Below the pieces are notes generated by a model that saw only the letters and a list, made by a program, of their open reading frames with translations, had not been told where the DNA came from and did no database searches. This document shows, one piece after another, positions 1 to 9,839 of a stretch of DNA of 64,000 nt (position 1 is the stretch's first letter; each line of letters opens with the position of its first letter). Location of the stretch: contig NZ_CP068083.1 in assembly GCF_016725325.1 (NCBI RefSeq), positions 3,968,001-4,032,000 of the forward strand, written 5' to 3'. This DNA is from Sphingobacterium spiritivorum (lineage in GTDB: Bacteria > Bacteroidota > Bacteroidia > Sphingobacteriales > Sphingobacteriaceae). Made by a program: the position numbers and the translations under genes.

Positions 1-2014
1 AGCGGATAGTAGTTTGTGGCAAAGAAACCCCGGATAATGTTTCTGTTTTTCCTTCAAACTTTACCGTATCTGTCCTGCTGTATGTTTCTTTATTCGGTTC
101 AAAAAATACTTTAAAAGTTGGTCGTTTATACTCTTCTACTTTGAAATAATCGGATTCCAGCTGTTGTCCGTTATGTGTAAGTTCAATTCTGAAATTTCCA
201 CTCAAAGTTTTTACCGGTAAACGGAATTCTCCATTTACAGAGCCAAAAGTATTTGTATGGAGCAATAGCGAATCTATCAGTTGATTATTTGCATCTTTTA
301 GGTAAAGCTTTACTTTTTCACTAGCCATGATTTTTCCGTTGAGTACCGCACTGTTATACAGAATGGCTTTGAGGTATACGGTCTGACCAGGTCTGTAAAT
401 AGACCGGTCCGTCATGATCAGACTCTTTATTTTTTCCCCGTTATTTTCTTCCTCTTGTCCTCTTCTGGTATGATCTTCTACATCATTAAGTTCCAGAAGA
501 TCTACTAATTGGTTTTCTTCAGGGATGTATAATTGAAAATCGCTCAGATCATCCTTGCTGCTAAATGTAAGTTCACCCGCATAGTTTGTTTTCTTATCGC
601 CTATACGGATGAGCTCTCTTCTTTTATCCTGATATATTCCTATTTTTTTATTCGCATAAGGAATACCCGAAATACGGTTGATCAGTAATACTTTATAAGT
701 CGATAAGGACTTGTTTTCATCCTCTTTCTCTTTGGTGGCTGAAACAAACAGATCACTAATTGTCAGTTCAGAATATGTTGTGGTAAGATAAAGGCCATCA
801 TCTTTAAAATCAGGATTATTGGATGCCAGTACTGTATAATTTCCTGTTGAAAAAGGATTCAGCTTATAAATAGTAGTATGGTTTTCGTAATCATCAAATA
901 CCTTTAGGCTAACTTTATCTTCATAAACCAGCTGACCATCGAATGTTACTAAATTTGTTAAAGAATCATTGTTGACTTTAAATTGTCTGAATTTTTTGGG
1001 CGTATTGGTTCTGTTATATACCCGGATATACAATTGGTCTGCATTCCGTTGCTTAATCTGTATCGGTGTATATTGATTTGCAGGAGCGAATGTAGGGTGG
1101 CTAATGTCTATTTCAGCTTTAGTCATAGCATTATGGATTTGTTTTACATTACCCAGCCACGGGCTGTTTGGATATTTTTGTAATGAGCTCTTCAATAATG
1201 TTACAGCTTCTTTTTTAGACGGAGCATTTCGGGCAATGGAAGCTATTACATATGCATTGTAATCCGAATAAGTGGAGTCAAGCTTTTTTTTGATACTGCT
1301 GTAATTATTGTTCATATCCCAATAACTCTGGTTTAATACATTCAGGTATTGGAGATAGGCATTCGCGTTGTCATAATGATATTTTATATTGACCGCTGTG
1401 ATTTCTTTTTTAAAGGAATCAACTTTTAAGCTTTGATCACGCTGTCCATCCAGAAAACTCAGATAATTATAAGCTAATAAGTGGTATAAGGTAGGCGAAA
1501 GTTCTATATTCTGAGAAGAAGTGAGAAGTGTCGCCCAGTCTTCAGTCTTTTCCTTCAGCAGCCTCTCTTTATCTGCTAAGGACTGTCTGAATATGGAGTC
1601 TATTTTATAGAGCTCGGTAGCTCTCTGTACCGGTACAATCGCACTCTTTTCCAGTAGCTGATGGATGTTCGCAGATAAGAATACTGCATAGAAATTTGTC
1701 AGAACCTGTTGTTCAAGAGGATTTGCCTGTTTAATATTATTTTTAAAATGGTTTTGAAGTACTTTAAAAGAAGCTTCCGTAGTCTGGTTGATGGTATGTG
1801 CTCTGTTTTCAGCCAGAAAAGTACGAACCCACTCCGGACTGTTATTTGATGAGCGGGCTTCTGCCTTGATATCGGCTAGTATCGGTAGCGTCTGTTCATA
1901 GTTTTTGATGTTGATCAGCTCTTCTACTTTTTTCCATTTGGGCGAGCTTTCTTTCTTTTGTGCTTTTACAAAAAGAGGGAATAAGGCAATGATAATTAAT
2001 AACAGGTTTTTCAT
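1..2014 (-). CDS. Alpha-2-macroglobulin-like protein, MG2 domain (5' part only)
   Basis: Reading the minus strand from an ATG at 2012-2014 gives an uninterrupted frame to the window edge, about 671 codons, so the C-terminal part is missing. It begins with a signal peptide (MKNLLLIIIALFPLFVKAQ). A helical region follows, and near residue 535 sits the typical MG2 macroglobulin motif DRSIYRPGQTVYLKA, with beta-rich sequence after it (GEFRLPVKTLSGNFRIEL). Bacterial alpha-2-macroglobulins are large envelope proteins thought to trap proteases; Bacteroidota versions often exceed 1,800 residues. The bait and thioester regions would lie outside the window, so I cannot say whether this one has a thioester. 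It is transcribed away from the next gene. Confidence 0.85.
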   Translation of the reverse strand, partial: MKNLLLIIIALFPLFVKAQKKESSPKWKKVEELINIKNYEQTLPILADIKAEARSSNNSPEWVRTFLAENRAHTINQTTEASFKVLQNHFKNNIKQANPLEQQVLTNFYAVFLSANIHQLLEKSAIVPVQRATELYKIDSIFRQSLADKERLLKEKTEDWATLLTSSQNIELSPTLYHLLAYNYLSFLDGQRDQSLKVDSFKKEITAVNIKYHYDNANAYLQYLNVLNQSYWDMNNNYSSIKKKLDSTYSDYNAYVIASIARNAPSKKEAVTLLKSSLQKYPNSPWLGNVKQIHNAMTKAEIDISHPTFAPANQYTPIQIKQRNADQLYIRVYNRTNTPKKFRQFKVNNDSLTNLVTFDGQLVYEDKVSLKVFDDYENHTTIYKLNPFSTGNYTVLASNNPDFKDDGLYLTTTYSELTISDLFVSATKEKEDENKSLSTYKVLLINRISGIPYANKKIGIYQDKRRELIRIGDKKTNYAGELTFSSKDDLSDFQLYIPEENQLVDLLELNDVEDHTRRGQEEENNGEKIKSLIMTDRSIYRPGQTVYLKAILYNSAVLNGKIMASEKVKLYLKDANNQLIDSLLLHTNTFGSVNGEFRLPVKTLSGNFRIELTHNGQQLESDYFKVEEYKRPTFKVFFEPNKETYSRTDTVKFEGKTETLSGVSLPQTTIR

Positions 2015-2130
2015 AATCCGCTTTTAAAGACTTACTACTATAATAATACGTACAATTTTTGGTAACGGATGCAGAGCTTTCTATAATTCCATAACAGATT
2101 TTATATTTTTTTTAAATTTTATAAAACAGA

Positions 2131-2156
2131 AAAGCCCGCGTCTCCACGCAGGCTTT
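2131..2156 (-). terminator. Intrinsic terminator of the NTF2-like gene
   Basis: A perfect 11-bp stem (AAAGCCTGCGT on the minus strand) with a 4-base loop is followed on the minus strand by a T-rich tail. It lies 26 bases beyond the stop of the gene ending at 2183. Confidence 0.8.
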
Positions 2157-2182
2157 AGGTTGAAACAAAAATACCCAAGTTT

Positions 2183-2608
2183 TTAGGGGTATGTGGTTAC
2201 CACTTTACTCACTTTCCAGACATCCTGACTGCGGGTAAGGGTTATGTAGTCTACACGAGTGAAATTCTTAAAAGCCATAGTTGCTTTCGCCAGGCAGATA
2301 TCACTGTTTTCATCCAGCACCTGATATGAAGTGATACAGTCGTATTGCAATCCTTTGTTCTTTTTCAGGAACTCGGTGTATTGGTTTTTGTTAAATTTTT
2401 CATCGGGCTTACTTGCCGTATAGTATTCAAAGTCTTTAGCGAATAGCTGATTGCTGAAGTTAAGGCTGCCTGATGTGGTTGCTTCCAGAAATGATTTGAC
2501 AGTACTTACCGAATTATCTTTCACCGGGTTTGTGTTTTCAGCTGCGAAAGCACTTAGAGAAGTAACCAGGATCAGAGCAGTTGCGATGGATTTGATTGCG
2601 TTTTTCAT
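2183..2608 (-). CDS. Secreted NTF2-like (lumazine-binding type) small protein
   Basis: This 141-residue protein has a signal peptide (cleavage near SAFAAEN, residue 23). The rest has the size and pattern of the NTF2-like/SnoaL cone fold: an N-terminal helix (VKSFLEATTSGSLN), a phenylalanine-rich FAKDFEYYT strand, and C-terminal strands ending VDYITLTRSQDVWKVSKVV. Bacteroidota genomes often carry such periplasmic NTF2-like proteins annotated as putative lumazine-binding; the ligand is unknown. It is a single-gene unit with its own promoter box and terminator. The fold call rests on pattern only and the function is not known. Confidence 0.75.
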   Translation of the reverse strand: MKNAIKSIATALILVTSLSAFAAENTNPVKDNSVSTVKSFLEATTSGSLNFSNQLFAKDFEYYTASKPDEKFNKNQYTEFLKKNKGLQYDCITSYQVLDENSDICLAKATMAFKNFTRVDYITLTRSQDVWKVSKVVTTYP

Positions 2609-2655
2609 GTTATTTAGTTTCTTTAGTTTTTGTTGTTATGTGTTATTGTTTGAAT

Positions 2656-2663
2656 CAAAAGTA
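2656..2663 (-). promoter_or_regulatory. -7 box TACTTTTG for the NTF2-like gene
   Basis: On the minus strand the sequence TACTTTTG matches the Bacteroidota -7 consensus TAnnTTTG and lies 48 bases upstream of the ATG at 2608. Confidence 0.5.
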
Positions 2664-2797
2664 GGGTAGAATATGCCGCCGGGGAATAGAGATTAGATCA
2701 ATACAGTTAAAAACTCGGCAAAAACGGGGCTTCTGTCGGTGAAATTATTTTGACCGAAAGTCTGCTGTATGGAAATGCCTGTGAAAAAGCAAAAGAA

Positions 2798-2805
2798 TAT
2801 ATTTG
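2798..2805 (+). promoter_or_regulatory. -7 box TATATTTG for the first sigma gene
   Basis: TATATTTG matches TAnnTTTG. Transcription would start near 2812, downstream of the longest possible ORF start at 2750, so the box argues for translation from the ATG at 2861. No clear -33 TTTG is visible. Confidence 0.5.
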
Positions 2806-2860
2806 TATCAGGCATTTATCTTGTATACGAATAAAACTCTTACATTTATGCACAAGAGAA

Positions 2861-3463
2861 ATGGAATTGAATAGTATGGTTGATGTGACATCCTTATCGG
2901 AAGAACAACTGGTAGCGCTATTGCAGGATAGCCAGCAGCATGCTTTTAATGAAATCTATAAACGTCACTGGGCCGGAATCTTTCTGGCAGCGAAAAACCG
3001 GCTGTCTAATGAAGATGATGCTTATGAAATTGTCCAGAATATCTTTCTCAATCTTTGGCGCAAAAGAAGCTCTTTTGAACTGACCAAAAACTTTGCTGTG
3101 TATTTTGCTACAGCCACTAAATATGAAGTCCTGAAGTCATTATCCAGACAAGGGCATATCGAACAGTATCGGAATATATTACGGACTTCTGTTTCTGATA
3201 GAGACGATTCTACAGTAAATCAACTGGAAACAAAGGAACTGCTGGAATCATTGGAACAATCTATCCGCGTACTTCCTGAAAAGTGTCAATTAGTATTCAG
3301 ACTACGGGTGGAGAAGGAGTACAGTCAGAAAGAAATAGCAAAAGAGCTCAATATATCCGAAAAAACAGTAGAAGCTCACCTTACCAAAGCCCGCAAGCAT
3401 ATCCGTAATGATCTGGGCATTCTTGCATTTATACATCTGGTACATTATTTAAAAAATTTTTAA
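2861..3463 (+). CDS. ECF RNA polymerase sigma factor, FecI-like (locus 1)
   Basis: This is an extracytoplasmic-function sigma factor of about 200 residues. Sigma region 2 is visible (HAFNEIYKRHWAGIFLAAKNR through DAYEIVQNIFLNLWRKRSSF), and region 4 carries the helix-turn-helix (LPEKCQLVFRLRVEKEYSQKEI then LNISEKTVEAHLTKARKHIR). I start it at 2861 (MELNSMVDV) and not at the longer frame from 2750, because a promoter box at 2798-2805 lies inside the extension and the added residues are not sigma-like. It stands 54 bases upstream of a FecR anti-sigma gene and a SusC/SusD pair, so it should direct polymerase to that import locus when the FecR partner signals substrate. Confidence 0.93.
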   Translation: MELNSMVDVTSLSEEQLVALLQDSQQHAFNEIYKRHWAGIFLAAKNRLSNEDDAYEIVQNIFLNLWRKRSSFELTKNFAVYFATATKYEVLKSLSRQGHIEQYRNILRTSVSDRDDSTVNQLETKELLESLEQSIRVLPEKCQLVFRLRVEKEYSQKEIAKELNISEKTVEAHLTKARKHIRNDLGILAFIHLVHYLKNF

Positions 3464-3517
3464 TTTCCACTAAGGGATATTGCAGTTTCAGAGGGCTTAC
3501 TTATATAACCCTTTATT

Positions 3518-4681
3518 ATGAAGCAGAAACCGGAACCGCAGAGACTCCAATATTTGGCCGAAAAATGGCTGAACGGAACAATTTCAGCAGCTGAAAAGCA
3601 GGAATTTGATGAGTGGTATTTCTCTTTTGAAGACCACATTGTAACAGATCATACTGCTGAAGAGCTGGATAATATCGCTGCCGGGCTTTATAAAGATATC
3701 CAGTCTCGGTCCGGAATGACAGTCCCGCCCCGAATTTCAAAAATTTATCCTTTTAAACGTATGTTGTATTGGGCAGCCTCTGTTTTGATACTGATAGGTG
3801 CTGGTGCAATTCTGTACATCAGACAGGATAATGTTCCGCTTCAACCTACTAAAACGGCTGTTATTATTCCCGGTTCAGAAAGAGGGAATCTGCAATTGGG
3901 AGATGGTAACGCCTATGATCTGGAACAACTTGATACGGGTATTTTTCTTAAAAGAAGCGGGGTTGAAATTGTCAAAACCCGAAAAGGCGAAATTAATTAT
4001 ACTGTACGTTCGGTTGAAGCCCTGAATCCAGATGAAATTGTAGATAATACCGTATCCACACCGAATGGAGGGCAATATAAAATTCAATTGAGCGACGGAA
4101 CACGAATATGGCTGAATGCGGCGTCTGTGATCAGATTTCCAATAGCATTTGTCGGAGATAAGCGTATGGTTGAATTGCAGGGAGAGGCCTATTTTGAAGT
4201 CAGCAAAGACCCGGTGAAACCTTTTATTGTAAAAACAGGAAAAGAAGAGGTTCGGGTTTTAGGCACACATTTCAATGTGAATTCATATGAGGGTGATCCG
4301 GTATCTCGTGTTTCTTTATTGGAAGGAAAAGTAGAAGTTCTTGCTAAGAGAGGGCTCTACAAAACCCATCTATTGCCTGGACAGCAGACTGTTAACACCT
4401 CCAATTCGATAAATGTGGAATCTTTTAATACAGAAGAAAGCATCGCATGGAAGAATGGAGAATTTATATTTAACAATGAACGTCTGGATCAGGTCATGCT
4501 TAAAGTAGGCCGCTGGTATGATGCAGATATAATTGTCGATCCTGAGATCGCAAAAATACTGATCTGGGGATCTATATCTAAATCTGAGCAGATTGATAAG
4601 GTCTTAAAACTGATACAACTAACTAATGAAAATATAAAATACCGAATAGAAGGAAGGAGGATATATATGAGTCCAAAATAA
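3518..4681 (+). CDS. FecR-family anti-sigma factor (locus 1)
   Basis: This 387-residue protein has a cytoplasmic N-terminal part (1-80), one membrane helix (about 82-101, LYWAASVLILIGAGAILYI) and a periplasmic FecR domain. FecR signatures are GGQYKIQLSDGTRIWLNAAS near 180, LQGEAYFEVSKDPVKPFIV and VLGTHFNVNSY. The C-terminal part resembles the usual DUF4974 region (FIFNNERLDQVMLKVGRWYD). In known systems FecR holds the sigma factor and releases or activates it when the N-terminal signalling domain of the outer-membrane receptor reports bound substrate. Its receptor here would be the interrupted susC that follows, so the signalling path may be broken. Confidence 0.93.
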   Translation: MKQKPEPQRLQYLAEKWLNGTISAAEKQEFDEWYFSFEDHIVTDHTAEELDNIAAGLYKDIQSRSGMTVPPRISKIYPFKRMLYWAASVLILIGAGAILYIRQDNVPLQPTKTAVIIPGSERGNLQLGDGNAYDLEQLDTGIFLKRSGVEIVKTRKGEINYTVRSVEALNPDEIVDNTVSTPNGGQYKIQLSDGTRIWLNAASVIRFPIAFVGDKRMVELQGEAYFEVSKDPVKPFIVKTGKEEVRVLGTHFNVNSYEGDPVSRVSLLEGKVEVLAKRGLYKTHLLPGQQTVNTSNSINVESFNTEESIAWKNGEFIFNNERLDQVMLKVGRWYDADIIVDPEIAKILIWGSISKSEQIDKVLKLIQLTNENIKYRIEGRRIYMSPK

Positions 4682-4711
4682 CCATTAACAGCTAGCATAT
4701 ATATAAAATAA

Positions 4712-4739
4712 GCTAGAGAAGGTTGAAGGCTTCTCTAGC
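4712..4739 (+). promoter_or_regulatory. Stem-loop between fecR and susC (locus 1)
   Basis: Ten perfectly paired bases (GCTAGAGAAG / CTTCTCTAGC) flank an 8-base loop, 30 bases after the fecR stop. No run of T follows, so it is not a textbook intrinsic terminator. Comparable stem-loops occupy the same place in the other two loci of this window. Confidence 0.6.
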
Positions 4740-4812
4740 AGAGATAGTATATATTCTACATTGTACTGACTACAAGTATTACCAATGTAAAACCTTACAC
4801 TAATCAAATATA

Positions 4813-7800
4813 ATGAAAATAACCTCTAATTATGGGAAGGAAGGCTATTGCAGATACTCTTCTGTCCGAAAAATACTGATTGTGATGAAACTCATTACAT
4901 TATTCATGGTGGCGGCGCTCTGTCAGGTACAGGCTCTTACACATGCACAGTTAGTCACGCTCAAAGGAAAAAATGCGCGACTCACCGATATTTTAAAAGA
5001 AATAAAAAAATAGACCAGATACGATGTGATCAGTGAATCCGGTATCGTGGATCGTCTTCGGGTGGAGGAAGTCGATCTGAATAGAGTGTCTTTGGATAAG
5101 GGACTTTCACAGCTATTAGCTCCATTTGCATTAGATTTCGTGATTGAAGATAAAGCTATTGTTATAAGACGATCTTCAGTTGCAAAAATGAGCAAGGCCG
5201 AAAATACGACAGATGTACAAACGACAATAAAAGGTAAGGTCAGCGGAAAAGACGGACAGGCAATTAAAGGCGCCACAGTACAGGTGAAGAATACACGTGA
5301 AGCTACCGCCACAAAAGATAACGGTGAATTTGAGATTACAGCTAATCCTGGTGACCTTCTCATGGTAAGTTCTGTCGGATTCGTAGCTCAGGAAGTGTCT
5401 GTACAAGGTCGGGGATACCTGACCGTGGTACTTGATGTATCCAATAGTGCACTGGATGAAGTCGTAGTGGTGGGATATGGGGAGCAAAAGAGAAAAGATG
5501 TACTTGGAGCAATCAGTACAGTTACATCAGAAGATTTTGATGACAGACCATCTACCAATCTGGGCTATTCTATGGAAGGTAAATCAGCCGGCGTGATGAT
5601 TACGCGCCCGTCCGGTAAACCACAGAATGGGATGAGCGTACGTGTACGTGGTACAAACTCTATTACTGCCGGCAGCAATCCCTTATACATCGTGGATGGT
5701 GTGCCGACTCAGTTGATATACGATATTAATCCAAATGATATAGAAAGTGTGTCTGTTCTTAAAGATGCTGCATCAGCAGCTATCTATGGTGCTTCCGGAG
5801 CAAACGGGGTGATTCTGATCACAACTAAGCGTGGAAAAGAAGGAACTTCCAGATTAAAACTCTCCGGTTATACCGGTTTCAGCCGGATCGCAAAGAAAAT
5901 GGATGTGCTGGACAGAGATCAGTATATATCTCTGATGAATGAAATCGGGCAGGTTGCTGATTGGAGTAAATATACCGCCAATACAAACTGGAGTGACGAA
6001 GTATTTCGGGTAGCCCGGCTTCAGAATTATCAGATGACTGTAGAAGGTGGCAATGCAAAAACCAAATATTATCTTTCCGGAGCATACTCAAATGAAAACG
6101 GAGTAGTGAAAACAAATCATATCAAAAGGGGAACAGTCAAAATGAACCTGGACCAGAAGGTAAATGACTGGTTGAGTGTTGGTACAAGTATCAGCTACGC
6201 ACGTTGGTTTGATAAAAATATAATCGATAATTCGGGATCAGGCAATGCCGGCGTGATTATGAACGTGCTGACCAGTTCTCCGGTTATCGGTATCTACAAT
6301 GAGGATGGTACATTTACGGCTAATCCTCTTCGGCTATCTTTCAACAATCCTGTAGCCTATATAGACGGTTCCGTAAACGGATATAATAATAACCGTTTCT
6401 ACGGGAATATTTTTGCAAATATAGATTTGCTGAAAAATCTGAGATTCAGATCCATGTTTGGATATGATAATTATAACAGTAAATACAATTATTTTTTAGA
6501 TCCGTTTAAAACAGATTGGGGAAGAGTAAATCGTGGTATTGCCAATCTTTCCAATGAGCAGAGTGAATACTGGTTGTCAGAGAATACATTAGAATATAAA
6601 CAGACATTTCAGGATAAACATAATCTCGAAGTATTGGGAGGAGTGACCAGTCAGCGTAAATATGGAGAATCCAGCAGTATTGAATCTAAAGGATTCAATA
6701 GTACTGCTGTACAAACGGTCAACGGCGGAACAATATTTACAAATCCGATAACAGCTAAGAGTCAGCGGAGTAACATCTCCATTATTGGCCGTATACGCTA
6801 TTCATTTGACGATAAATATCTGCTGTCCAGTAATTTCAGAGCGGATGCTTCTTCCGTATTCGGTCCGGACAATCGCTGGGGATATTTTCCTTCTTTCTCT
6901 GCAGGATGGCGTCTGTCTGAAGAGAATTTTCTTAAAGACGTGTCGGCTATCAACGACCTGAAGATCAGGTATTCATGGGGGCAGGTAGGTAATGATGCAA
7001 TCGGCGCTTACAGTTGGTACGGAATCGTATCACCCGGAATCAACATGATTCAGGGTGGTCAGGTCGTAGCCGGTACGGGACCATCTACTCCGGAAAATAC
7101 AAGTCTGAAGTGGGAAGCTTCAACACAGAATAACCTGGGACTTGATGTAACTATCTTAGACAACAGGCTTACATTTGCCTTTGATGTATATCAAAAGAAG
7201 ACAAAGAATCTGTTGTTAAATAAACCGCTGGCTCTTTCCAGTGGTTTTACAGGAGCATTACAGAATATCGGAGATCTGGAAAATAAAGGATTAGAGCTGA
7301 CAATATCTTCCAAAAACCTGAAAGATAAGCTAATCTGGAATACGGATTTTAATTTCTCACTCAATAGAAATAAGGTCGGATATATAGGAGGACAGGATAT
7401 CCTCGACGGATACATTCCTTTACGCCAGGAGGTATCATTGATTCGTGAGGGTTTGCCTTTAGGTGTATTCTGGGGATATCGTTCACTTGGAGTAGATCCT
7501 GCTACAGGGATGATGAAGTATGAAGACCTGAATAATGACGGAAATATAGATGACGCTGATAAAATGATCATCGGTAATCCCAATCCCAAATTTGCATTCG
7601 GTCTGAATAACAACTTCCGGTATAAAAATTTCGGACTGTCTTTCTTTTTGCAGGGTATTTCCGGCAACGATGTATTCAATGCCACACGAATTGAAACTGA
7701 AGGAATGAATGATTTCAAAAATCAGTCTGTTAAAGTCCTGAACAGATGGACAACAGCAGGACAGCAGACCGATATCCCGAAAGCGATCTATGGAGATGTT

Positions 7801-8079
7801 ACTAATTCAGACATTTCTTCCCGATTCGTAGAAAACGGATCTTACATGCGGTTGAAATCTGCGACGCTTAGTTATAGTTTTCCATCTGACTGGCTTAGCA
7901 AATTGAAAATAACCGAATTGAGTTGCTATCTGACCGGTGAGAATATCTTTACCGTAACAAAGTATTCCGGATATGATCCCGAATCCAGCGCCTACGGTTC
8001 AAACGGAGCCTTTGGTATCGATTTCGGTACTTATCCACAGGCCAGACAATTTATTTTTGGTGTGAATCTAACCTTTTAA
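4813..8079 (+). pseudogene. SusC-like TonB-dependent receptor with in-frame TAG (locus 1)
   Basis: The frame from ATG 4813 encodes a signal sequence and the start of an STN signalling domain (LKGKNARLTDILKEIKK), then meets TAG at 5011-5013. The same frame continues with the rest of the STN domain (TRYDVISESGIVDRL...AIVIRR), a carboxypeptidase-D-like beta-sandwich (TIKGKVSGKDGQAIKGATV), the SusC signature LDEVVVVGYGEQKRKDV, plug and barrel, ending FIFGVNLTF. Restored length would be 1,088 residues, normal for SusC. The family usually has Q at the stop position, so CAG to TAG is likely. A restart at GTG 5026 leaves an open frame of 1,017 codons but without signal peptide, so it should not reach the outer membrane. 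The rest of the gene shows no other damage, so the mutation is recent or a base-call error. Confidence 0.85.
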
Positions 8080-8091
8080 CCTCCTGAAGCA

Positions 8092-9573
8092 ATGAGAACG
8101 AATTATTTTACACGAATCATATTCATCTTGATGATGATCCCCGGACTTTCTTCCTGTGAGAAATTCCTGGACAATGCGCCCATGTCAGAAGCGACTTCAG
8201 GCAATGCGTACCGTACAGCAAGTGATCTGGATGCCGCATTGGTCGGTGCTTACCAGACATTCTACACGGAATATTTTATTTGGGAATATTTTGTAGTATC
8301 TGATGTCCGTTCGGACAATGCCTATGCCGGCGGAGATGCGGATGAAATATACCAGTATGACGACCTCGATATTTCTCCGCTCAATTCTCGTATACTGGGC
8401 ACATGGCAGCAATTGTACAATGGTATATCCCGTGCCAATCTGGTCATCGGCAAAGCAGCCGAGGTTCAGGATCCGGCTTTAGATGTCAACAACCGCAGGG
8501 AATACCTAATTGCTGAAGCTAAGTTCCTGAGAGCTCTGTTTTATTATGAGCTGGTCAGACAATTTAGAGAAGTGCCTATAGTGACGGCTTATGCAAAGAT
8601 TAATCCGGAAGATGCCAATATTAAAAAATCTACAGAACTGGAAGTCTATAATTTTATTGTTAAAGATCTGGAAGAAGCTGCGATATTACCCGCTACCTAC
8701 AGTTCTTCTTCATTAAGTCAGTCTAAAGCAACCAAAGGTGCCGTTTACGCTTTACTGGCAAAAGTCTGGGCTCAGCGTCCGGATCGTGATTACAATAAAG
8801 TGCTGCAATATACAGATGAAGTAGAACGTCTGGGCTACGATTTACATGGCAGTTTTGATGAGCTGTTTGATGGTACACACTACGATAACAAAGAAAGCAT
8901 ATTGCTGATACAATTCAAGGAAGGTACAAATCAATCCAACTGGGGACCACAGATGTTGCTTCCTTCATCACTCTCAGGAGATGACTGGCGCAAATACATT
9001 ACACCATCCAAAGATCTTGTAAAAGCGTTTGATGATGCCGGAGATCATATCCGTAAGGATGCCAGTATCTTATTTGACGATGCAGGCTGGTCTGATGAGT
9101 TCTGGAAACCTTGTCCGACAACAGGAGAGATACCTTTTGCCTACAAATTCAGACATGCCAGCGGTTGGATGAGCGGAGACCATATTTACATTCTGAGATT
9201 TGATGATATTTTGTTGCTCAAAGCGGAAGCTCTCAATGCTCTGGGAAGGTCTGGAGAAGCTTTGGCTCCGTTGAATAAGATCAGAGACCGGGTAGATCTG
9301 CCGGCTTTGGATATTCAGAATAAAGATGCTTTGTTGCGTGCGATACTGAATGAACGGAGGTTAGAGTTTGCATTTGAAGGGGACCGCTGGTATTCTTTGC
9401 AGCGGACAGGTATGTTGCAATCCACCATGGACAATCTTAAAGAATACCGTCTCATCTGTGGAGGCAATGGTACATTAATGAATTATGGTATGAATGATAA
9501 CAGAGTCTGGCTTCCTATTCCGCAGAGTGAATTGAACAGAAATCCGAATCTGGTCCAAAATCCTGGTTATTAA
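8092..9573 (+). CDS. SusD/RagB-family outer-membrane lipoprotein (locus 1)
   Basis: This 493-residue protein has a lipoprotein signal peptide with lipobox LSSC (Cys22) followed by EKFLDNAP, the usual SusD N-terminus. SusD landmarks are EAKFLRALFYYELVRQF near 145, the TPR-like helices, RFDDILLLKAEALNALG, LNERRLEFAFEGDRWYSLQRTG and the ending WLPIPQSELNRNPNLVQNPGY. SusD proteins form the lid of the SusC transporter and bind the substrate. It starts 12 bases after the susC stop, so the two are cotranscribed. It is intact, which suggests that damage to its susC partner is recent. No hydrolase gene follows, so the substrate cannot be guessed. Confidence 0.95.
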   Translation: MRTNYFTRIIFILMMIPGLSSCEKFLDNAPMSEATSGNAYRTASDLDAALVGAYQTFYTEYFIWEYFVVSDVRSDNAYAGGDADEIYQYDDLDISPLNSRILGTWQQLYNGISRANLVIGKAAEVQDPALDVNNRREYLIAEAKFLRALFYYELVRQFREVPIVTAYAKINPEDANIKKSTELEVYNFIVKDLEEAAILPATYSSSSLSQSKATKGAVYALLAKVWAQRPDRDYNKVLQYTDEVERLGYDLHGSFDELFDGTHYDNKESILLIQFKEGTNQSNWGPQMLLPSSLSGDDWRKYITPSKDLVKAFDDAGDHIRKDASILFDDAGWSDEFWKPCPTTGEIPFAYKFRHASGWMSGDHIYILRFDDILLLKAEALNALGRSGEALAPLNKIRDRVDLPALDIQNKDALLRAILNERRLEFAFEGDRWYSLQRTGMLQSTMDNLKEYRLICGGNGTLMNYGMNDNRVWLPIPQSELNRNPNLVQNPGY

Positions 9574-9604
9574 TTAATATTCGTACGGTAAATATATTCG
9601 GAAG

Positions 9605-9650
9605 CCCCGGTCTTTTAAAAACAGACCGGGGTTTTTCCTTCTTTTTCTAC
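9605..9650 (+). terminator. Intrinsic terminator after locus 1
   Basis: A 9-bp stem (CCCCGGTCT / AGACCGGGG) with a 9-base loop is followed by a T-rich tract from 9632. It lies 31 bases after the susD stop and ends the susC-susD transcript. Confidence 0.9.
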
Positions 9651-9743
9651 TGTTTCTGTATTTTTTTAGACTATTTTGTTGTGATCATGTTTGGATATTG
9701 TCAAGAAATAAGGGTTTCTCCGGTAATTTTCTAAATAAATAGT

Positions 9744-9751
9744 TACTTTTG
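9744..9751 (+). promoter_or_regulatory. -7 box TACTTTTG for the second sigma gene
   Basis: TACTTTTG matches the TAnnTTTG consensus 89 bases upstream of the sigma gene start at 9840. A -33 element is not obvious. Confidence 0.5.
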
Positions 9752-9839
9752 CACGTAAGGTTTTGAAAAGTAACGTCTTTTAAGGGCGTAAACCTGCAAA
9801 TATGTCTATACCTATCCTCAACTAAACTAACGGAGCATA

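Noticed and set aside
2750-2860. N-terminal extension of the first sigma factor
   Set aside because: A promoter box lies within it and the added residues do not look like sigma sequence; start set at 2861.
5026-8079. Independent SusC gene starting at GTG 5026
   Set aside because: It would lack signal peptide and half of the STN domain; the frame is continuous with the upstream piece, so an interrupted gene is the simpler reading.
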